A stretch of DNA of 64,000 nt from an uncultured Eudoraea sp. (lineage in GTDB: Bacteria > Bacteroidota > Bacteroidia > Flavobacteriales > Flavobacteriaceae), in assembly GCF_947490415.1 (NCBI RefSeq), contig NZ_CANLGX010000004.1:486512-550511 (forward strand). Reading direction: 5' to 3'. The translations under genes were made by a program, and so were the position numbers. Shown here piece by piece: positions 59,694-64,000 of this stretch. The notes under the pieces were generated by a model. That model ran no database searches and was not told the origin of the DNA. It saw only the letters and a list, made by a program, of their open reading frames with translations. Positions within the stretch are counted from its first letter, which is position 1; every line of letters begins with the position of its first letter.

Positions 59694-60662
59694 CTAGAAG
59701 AATCGCGGAGACTTTAAGTTTCCTTTGACTTTAATAAATTCATATCTCAGAATTATTTCAAAGGAACCATTATTAAAAGTGGCCTGTCCCAATTCTGTAA
59801 TTTCCCTATCATAAGCCATACCTATTAGTAAAGAAGGGGATAACTGAAAACCCACCAATGCACTAAACGCGGCATCCCATCTGTAAGCGAGGCCCATGAT
59901 TAATTTATCATTGTACATAAAATTAGCCGACAAATCCAATCCCAAGGGTGCGCCTTGTGCAGCTTTAAGCAGAATGGCAGGTTTAAACTTCCAAAATGCA
60001 CTCATGTCAAAAACATAACCTGTAATAAGATAGAAATTCATTTGTTCCTTGGCTGTTGAAAGTGAGGATTCATCAAAATGAGAAGTTTCTAAAATTCTGG
60101 GAACAGATAGCCCGGCATAAAACCTATCTGTATGATAGTAGACTCCACCTCCTATATTGGGTGAGAACCTATTGGTAATATCCTCTTGTAATGTTGGGTC
60201 CGGTCCACCAGGGTTTGTTACATCCTGGTTTAACTCAGAAAATCTGATATCTAACAAACTTGCACTTGCTTTTAATCCAAAACTTAAGCGAGATTCCTTA
60301 GCCAGTTGTATAGTGTACGAAAAGTCGAGATCAAAAAACGTTTCTGATGTAGGCCCTATTTGGTCGTTTACAATAGATACCCCAAGACCAACGCCTCTAT
60401 ATCCCAATGGTGTATGCATATTGAAAGTTTGCGTTTTTGGCGCTCCATCCAAACCTACCCATTGAGACCTATATAGACCTGCTATACTCATATGGCCTCT
60501 TGAACCGGCATATGCCGGATTAACACTCACCGTATTGTACATATACTGGGTATACTGCGCATCCTGCTGAGCATTAAGAATTCCGGTTAATAGAACAACC
60601 AGAAGACTAGATATGGCTATCAGGCTTCTTTGCAAATGACTTTTATGTGTTAATTTCAGCAT
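59694..60662 (-). CDS. PorP/SprF family type IX secretion protein
   Basis: A 322-residue outer membrane barrel. ATG 60662 opens a hydrophobic signal peptide (MLKLTHKSHLQRSLIAISSLLVVLLTGILNAQQ). The mature start QDAQYTQYMYNTVSVNPAYAGSRG is the PorP/SprF hallmark. SprF-type proteins are needed to secrete specific cargo with type B sorting domains; the adjacent gene encodes exactly such cargo. The two are 4 bases apart, so co-transcribed. Confidence 0.93.
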   Translation of the reverse strand: MLKLTHKSHLQRSLIAISSLLVVLLTGILNAQQDAQYTQYMYNTVSVNPAYAGSRGHMSIAGLYRSQWVGLDGAPKTQTFNMHTPLGYRGVGLGVSIVNDQIGPTSETFFDLDFSYTIQLAKESRLSFGLKASASLLDIRFSELNQDVTNPGGPDPTLQEDITNRFSPNIGGGVYYHTDRFYAGLSVPRILETSHFDESSLSTAKEQMNFYLITGYVFDMSAFWKFKPAILLKAAQGAPLGLDLSANFMYNDKLIMGLAYRWDAAFSALVGFQLSPSLLIGMAYDREITELGQATFNNGSFEIILRYEFIKVKGNLKSPRFF

Positions 60663-60666
60663 TGGT

Positions 60667-62685
60667 TTATCTATTAATGTAAATATATCCGGATAGTGAT
60701 TTCTGCATCCCATCTTCATTTTCATAATCAAGGATATAGAAATATGTGCCTACAGGAAGTTTGTTATCCACATCTACTGTTGCTCTACCTTGAGATGTAC
60801 CATCAAAGACATTGCCTTGTGTATTATAGGCATTTGTAGCATAAACCTGTACACCCCATCTATTATAAATTCGAATGGTATTATTTGGGAAATCTTCAAG
60901 CCCTCTAATGCTCAAAACATCATGAATACCATCTCCATTAGGGGTTACCACATTAAATACTTCAATATCCTCTTCGCTGGCATTTGGTTCTAAATAATCC
61001 GGAATACCGTCTGCATCCATATCATCATTGGTAAAATCTCCGTCCCCATTGGTATCCTCAGCAGCGGTAGGTATAAGATCATCATCATCATCCGTATCCC
61101 TGTAATCAGATTCGGAATCACCATCTGTGTTTGGCAACATATCAAAAGGATCATCAATCTCATCGTTTACATCGTCATCAATAGCTGTATAACCCTCATA
61201 ACCATCGTCGAGGCCATCATTATCCTTATCAGATCCTATAAAGACTACATCTGCAATGCCATTATTATCCATATCATGCCCCTCAATATTATCCGGAACA
61301 TTGTCATCATCACTATCGGTATCAACATAATCTGGCAGACCATCACCATCTGTATCTACGGGAAGAATTCCCAATCCGCCGCCATTTTCATATACATCAT
61401 CGAGACCGTTATTATTGGCATCTATACCACTAGGTGCTGTATAGTCTGCGGTTGATTGCGCTTCTACGTTGTCCGGAATGCCATCATCATCACTATCTAT
61501 ATCGAGATAATCTGCTATGCCGTCACTATCCGTATCCGTTGGATTTGTTGATGGGTCATTGTCCCCGTCTAAATTTAAATCTTCAAAACTGTCCACTATG
61601 CCATCATTGTCTGTGTCCAGATCCACCCCAATTGGATTTACCAGAATGGTAACTGTTGCAGTGCTGCAATTGGATAAATTATCGCAAAGGGTATAGGTAA
61701 AGGAATCTGTCCCAATAAAACCGGGACTAGGAGTATATGTGATATTATCATCCGAAGGGTCTCCCGGAGTACCATTATTATTGATTACAGCTGTGCCATC
61801 AGCGGGACTCGTATTTGTGAGGGTCCCTACTGTAGGAATATCGTTGTCATTTGCTAAAATGTCTATATCAACGGCAATATCTTCTATAGTGGCTATAGAA
61901 TCAGGTAATGCATCTACTACAGGCAACACATCTACAGTAACTGTTGCGGTACTACAATCTCCCGTGGTATTACAGACGGTATAATCAAATGAATCGGGGC
62001 CGTTGTAATCCGGATTTGGTGTATAGGTAACAATGTCATCTGTTGGATCATTCGGAGTCCCATTGTTATTAATACTAACTGAACCATTAGCAGGATTCGT
62101 AGTTGTCAAAGTTCCTATTGCAGGGAGATCGCTGTCATTGTCATAAATTGGGACCACGGTGGAAGTATCTTCATCAAGCGTAATAAAATCGTCTACCAGG
62201 ATGGCTGCCTGTTGCAGACAAACCACTGTGAAACCTGGGAGATCTGTTGAATTACCTGCTTTATTAATTGTGGCCACATAACGAACTACCGAAGTTGTAG
62301 ATGTAACCACCGGTTGCAATTGATTTCCGGCAACGGCAGGATTCCAGCTTACAGTAGCACTGCCATTTACATTTGCAGCAATATCCAGTGTAACCTGGTT
62401 ATCTGGAGATGTACAATCTGTTAATATAAAGTATCCTGTGGCATTAGAACCGCAAAGTGTTCCGTCATAAGTTGCAAAGTAAACCCCTGGAGTGCTGGTC
62501 TCATAAAAGAAATCCGTACTCAAAACTGTTGAGGTGTCTGAAGCCTCATACCATCTATAATTGCTCTCGCCTCCACCTGTAGGTGCCTGAAGAAGGAATT
62601 GCGAATAAGAAAAAGCAATCCCCAGTATTGTAAAAACAAGACTAAGGAAAACTGACTTATGTTTTAATATATGTTTCAAACCCAC
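60667..62685 (-). CDS. Gliding-motility-type (CHU_C, type B) type IX cargo protein with Ig-like and calcium repeats
   Basis: A 672-residue secreted protein with a signal peptide (about [29 protein letters not shown]). Domains in order: an N-terminal Ig-like/fibronectin-type stretch; two tandem Ig-like repeats ending [21 protein letters not shown] and [20 protein letters not shown]; a long set of calcium-binding thrombospondin type 3 repeats ([24 protein letters not shown]…); and the C-terminal gliding-type type B sorting domain ([26 protein letters not shown]…IYNRWG). The last signals export by T9SS and attachment to the surface. Calcium would stiffen the stalk. It sits between the repeat adhesin and PorP/SprF. 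Confidence 0.9.
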   Translation of the reverse strand: MGLKHILKHKSVFLSLVFTILGIAFSYSQFLLQAPTGGGESNYRWYEASDTSTVLSTDFFYETSTPGVYFATYDGTLCGSNATGYFILTDCTSPDNQVTLDIAANVNGSATVSWNPAVAGNQLQPVVTSTTSVVRYVATINKAGNSTDLPGFTVVCLQQAAILVDDFITLDEDTSTVVPIYDNDSDLPAIGTLTTTNPANGSVSINNNGTPNDPTDDIVTYTPNPDYNGPDSFDYTVCNTTGDCSTATVTVDVLPVVDALPDSIATIEDIAVDIDILANDNDIPTVGTLTNTSPADGTAVINNNGTPGDPSDDNITYTPSPGFIGTDSFTYTLCDNLSNCSTATVTILVNPIGVDLDTDNDGIVDSFEDLNLDGDNDPSTNPTDTDSDGIADYLDIDSDDDGIPDNVEAQSTADYTAPSGIDANNNGLDDVYENGGGLGILPVDTDGDGLPDYVDTDSDDDNVPDNIEGHDMDNNGIADVVFIGSDKDNDGLDDGYEGYTAIDDDVNDEIDDPFDMLPNTDGDSESDYRDTDDDDDLIPTAAEDTNGDGDFTNDDMDADGIPDYLEPNASEEDIEVFNVVTPNGDGIHDVLSIRGLEDFPNNTIRIYNRWGVQVYATNAYNTQGNVFDGTSQGRATVDVDNKLPVGTYFYILDYENEDGMQKSLSGYIYINR

Positions 62686-62707
62686 GTTGTTATTTTTAAA
62701 GTCCCCA

Positions 62708-64000
62708 TTATTTTACAACGAAAACAACGTTAATTAAGGAGTTGTAATCAGCGGGTTGCCCTATAATTTCGTAGGATAATACGCCACTGGCATTGATGCT
62801 CATGGTACCCGTGTTAAAAACTGTAGGATCTGCATAGGTTACATAATAATATAAGTCGGCTGCGGCGTACGTTGGAACCGATGCAGGAGCACCAGTACTT
62901 GCGACTGTTGGAGTTCCAAATTGAGCAATATACTGTGCGTATAAATCCACATTGAATGTTCCATTGGCGGAAGCATCAACCGCTATGGACGGCGGATAAA
63001 AGACGCGGGCAGCTTTCGAGGTGATGGGCGCGATCGCCTGTATGACCTCCTCCACGGTGGTTTCGTTCGTGGCATCTCCATTGGTATCCACTGCAGTATC
63101 CAGATTGACTTCTGTAGCAGTTTGGTCATCTGTACCCGTGGGTGGCACAGCCCAAGTGTTATCTCCTCTCAAAAAAGTAGTGGCATCAGTAGTTCCGGTT
63201 GCGGACAAGACTGCTGTAATGTCTGGGGTTGTCGCTGACCCTACGTTTTGTAGATCTATAAAAGTGCTATTGCCTACTATAAACCCGTCTAAATTTGCAT
63301 CAACTTCATCTTTCAACTCATTTATTGCAGCTTGAACATCCATGGAGGTTATTGTAAGATATGGCGTATAGGGAACTTCCGAAGCGTTTTGGTCGTCGGT
63401 CCCTGTAAAGGTTGTAGTTGTATTGTCTTCCGAGGTATAGGTAAAACTGCCATCGGTATTGTCATTAAGGGTGGTAATGCTCTCATCAATATCGGTAGCC
63501 GCACCAGAGGCATCGGTCACCGTAGCTATCAGGTTACCGGCAATGACATTGCTGATCACCATACCATTGGTGTCAATGGTAACATCGCTGCCATCATTAT
63601 TGGTAAAGGTATAGGTGCCGTCAAGATTGTCCGTAAGGTCTGCCTTGGCTACGGTCTGTACTGTGCCGTCCTCATTGGTGTAGGTCACAAAACCATCGTT
63701 GTTGTCTGTCGCATTGGTCAGGGTTTCCGTGAAAGTGGTCACCGTACCATCCTCTGAGGTATAGGTAAAACTGCCATCGGTATTGTCATTAAGGGTGGTA
63801 ATGCTCTCATCAATATCGGTAGCCGCACCAGAGGCATCGGTCACCGTAGCAATAAGGTTACCGGCAATGACATTGCTGATCACCATACCATTGGTGTCAA
63901 TAGTTACATCCGATCCATCATTGTTGGTAAAGGTATAGGTGCCGTCAAGATTGTCCGTAAGGTCTGCCTTGGCTACGGTCTGTACTGTGCCGTCCTCATT
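62708..64000 (-). CDS. Giant repeat surface protein, C-terminal part (continues past the right edge)
   Basis: The gene runs left from beyond the window and ends at 62708; the frame is open to base 64000, so the start is outside. At least two and a fraction 108-residue repeats are visible in the region 63400-64000 ([21 protein letters not shown]…[19 protein letters not shown]…[38 protein letters not shown]). The copies are almost identical in DNA, at 324-base spacing. The C-terminal tail ends [25 protein letters not shown] and has no obvious type A or B sorting domain. Large acidic Thr/Asn-rich repeats point to a calcium-friendly adhesin or surface stalk. It probably belongs to the PorP/SprF locus. 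Confidence 0.75.
   Translation of the reverse strand, partial: NEDGTVQTVAKADLTDNLDGTYTFTNNDGSDVTIDTNGMVISNVIAGNLIATVTDASGAATDIDESITTLNDNTDGSFTYTSEDGTVTTFTETLTNATDNNDGFVTYTNEDGTVQTVAKADLTDNLDGTYTFTNNDGSDVTIDTNGMVISNVIAGNLIATVTDASGAATDIDESITTLNDNTDGSFTYTSEDNTTTTFTGTDDQNASEVPYTPYLTITSMDVQAAINELKDEVDANLDGFIVGNSTFIDLQNVGSATTPDITAVLSATGTTDATTFLRGDNTWAVPPTGTDDQTATEVNLDTAVDTNGDATNETTVEEVIQAIAPITSKAARVFYPPSIAVDASANGTFNVDLYAQYIAQFGTPTVASTGAPASVPTYAAADLYYYVTYADPTVFNTGTMSINASGVLSYEIIGQPADYNSLINVVFVVK
63400..64000 (-). repeat. 324-base tandem coding repeats
   Basis: The block at about 63563-63886 is one full unit of 324 bases (108 codons). A partial unit lies downstream to about 63400 and another partial unit runs from 63887 to the window edge. 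For example, CATTGCTGATCACCAT begins at 63547 and again at 63871. Differences between units are few, showing recent duplication or gene conversion. Confidence 0.9.

Noticed and set aside
63400..64000. CRISPR array at the right edge
   Set aside because: Repeats are 324 bases, in frame and coding, without spacers or cas genes.

Overview
The window is chromosomal DNA of a member of the Bacteroidota, almost certainly a marine-type Flavobacteriaceae. The supporting signs are low GC, Bacteroidota-only families (DUF4295, PorP/SprF, CHU_C/type B type IX secretion cargo, DUF5916, DUF6249, flavobacterial TonB-dependent receptors), almost no Shine-Dalgarno sequences, and recurring TAnnTTTG promoter elements. 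No phage, insertion sequence, integrase, CRISPR array or rRNA was seen. Most of the window is ordinary core genome with short operons.

Layout. 1-2.6 kb: the end of an ABC permease, its LolD/MacB-type ATPase, a tandem universal stress protein, a conserved hypothetical and tRNA-Leu(GAG). 2.6-4.7 kb: a secreted sugar-type pair (DUF1080 lipoprotein and Gfo/Idh/MocA oxidoreductase). 4.8-8.5 kb: a carotenoid operon whose first gene is a CarH-like MerR regulator with a cobalamin-binding domain, then crtI, crtB and crtZ. 8.6-9.7 kb: two tandem TlpA-like proteins, one with a destroyed CxxC. 9.8-15.6 kb: aconitase, a MoxR ATPase and two SurA-like chaperones. 15.7-19.6 kb: a START-like protein, a serine hydrolase, and a fasciclin protein divergent from an ECF sigma/RskA-type anti-sigma pair. 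19.7-29.8 kb: rimO, a broken serine hydrolase, DUF481 protein, the ftsY-DUF2911-amidase operon, rpmB-rpmG-DUF4295, and exonuclease-FAH-Hpt-cinA. 30-34 kb: 2-oxoacid dehydrogenase E2, recR, a sodium symporter, a decayed small secreted gene and a CoA-binding protein. 34.4-41 kb: an outer-membrane TonB receptor, then FabH-like/ABC1 kinase/TetR genes, and a candidate small RNA upstream of htpG. 43-45 kb: a second ECF sigma with a membrane partner and divergent DUF6249 gene. 45.1-47.5 kb: a tandem segmental duplication of the 3' end of a MOSC gene plus a small secreted-protein gene. 47.5-56.9 kb: AraC regulator, AlkB, S1/P1 nuclease, PBP1A, DUF5916, DUF819 and DUF4369 proteins. 57-59.6 kb: manA-bcp-queD-idi operon. 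59.7-64 kb: a type IX secretion locus (PorP/SprF, CHU_C cargo, and a giant 324-bp tandem-repeat protein running off the window).

How genes work together. The carotenoid genes make and hydroxylate carotenoids from isoprenoids that Idi (59 kb) helps supply; no lycopene cyclase is present here. The two ECF loci look self-regulated: the 44-kb pair shares a TGTAAC-N17-(C/A)GTC element on both divergent promoters, and the 18-kb locus has the same gene content as mycobacterial SigK-RskA-fasciclin modules. PorP/SprF probably handles export of the adjacent large surface proteins.

I found no clearly new multi-gene system. The items most worth a second look are the CarH-like regulator with an altered light-ligand residue, the sigma/anti-sigma/fasciclin module, the divergent ECF promoters, the 45-47 kb duplication, the active-site-less TlpA paralog, two decayed genes with in-frame stops, the candidate sRNA near 40.8 kb and the repeat adhesin at the right edge. 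Many start codons were moved inward from the longest reading frame to an ATG that fits a signal peptide, a family start or a promoter; each case is explained in its entry.
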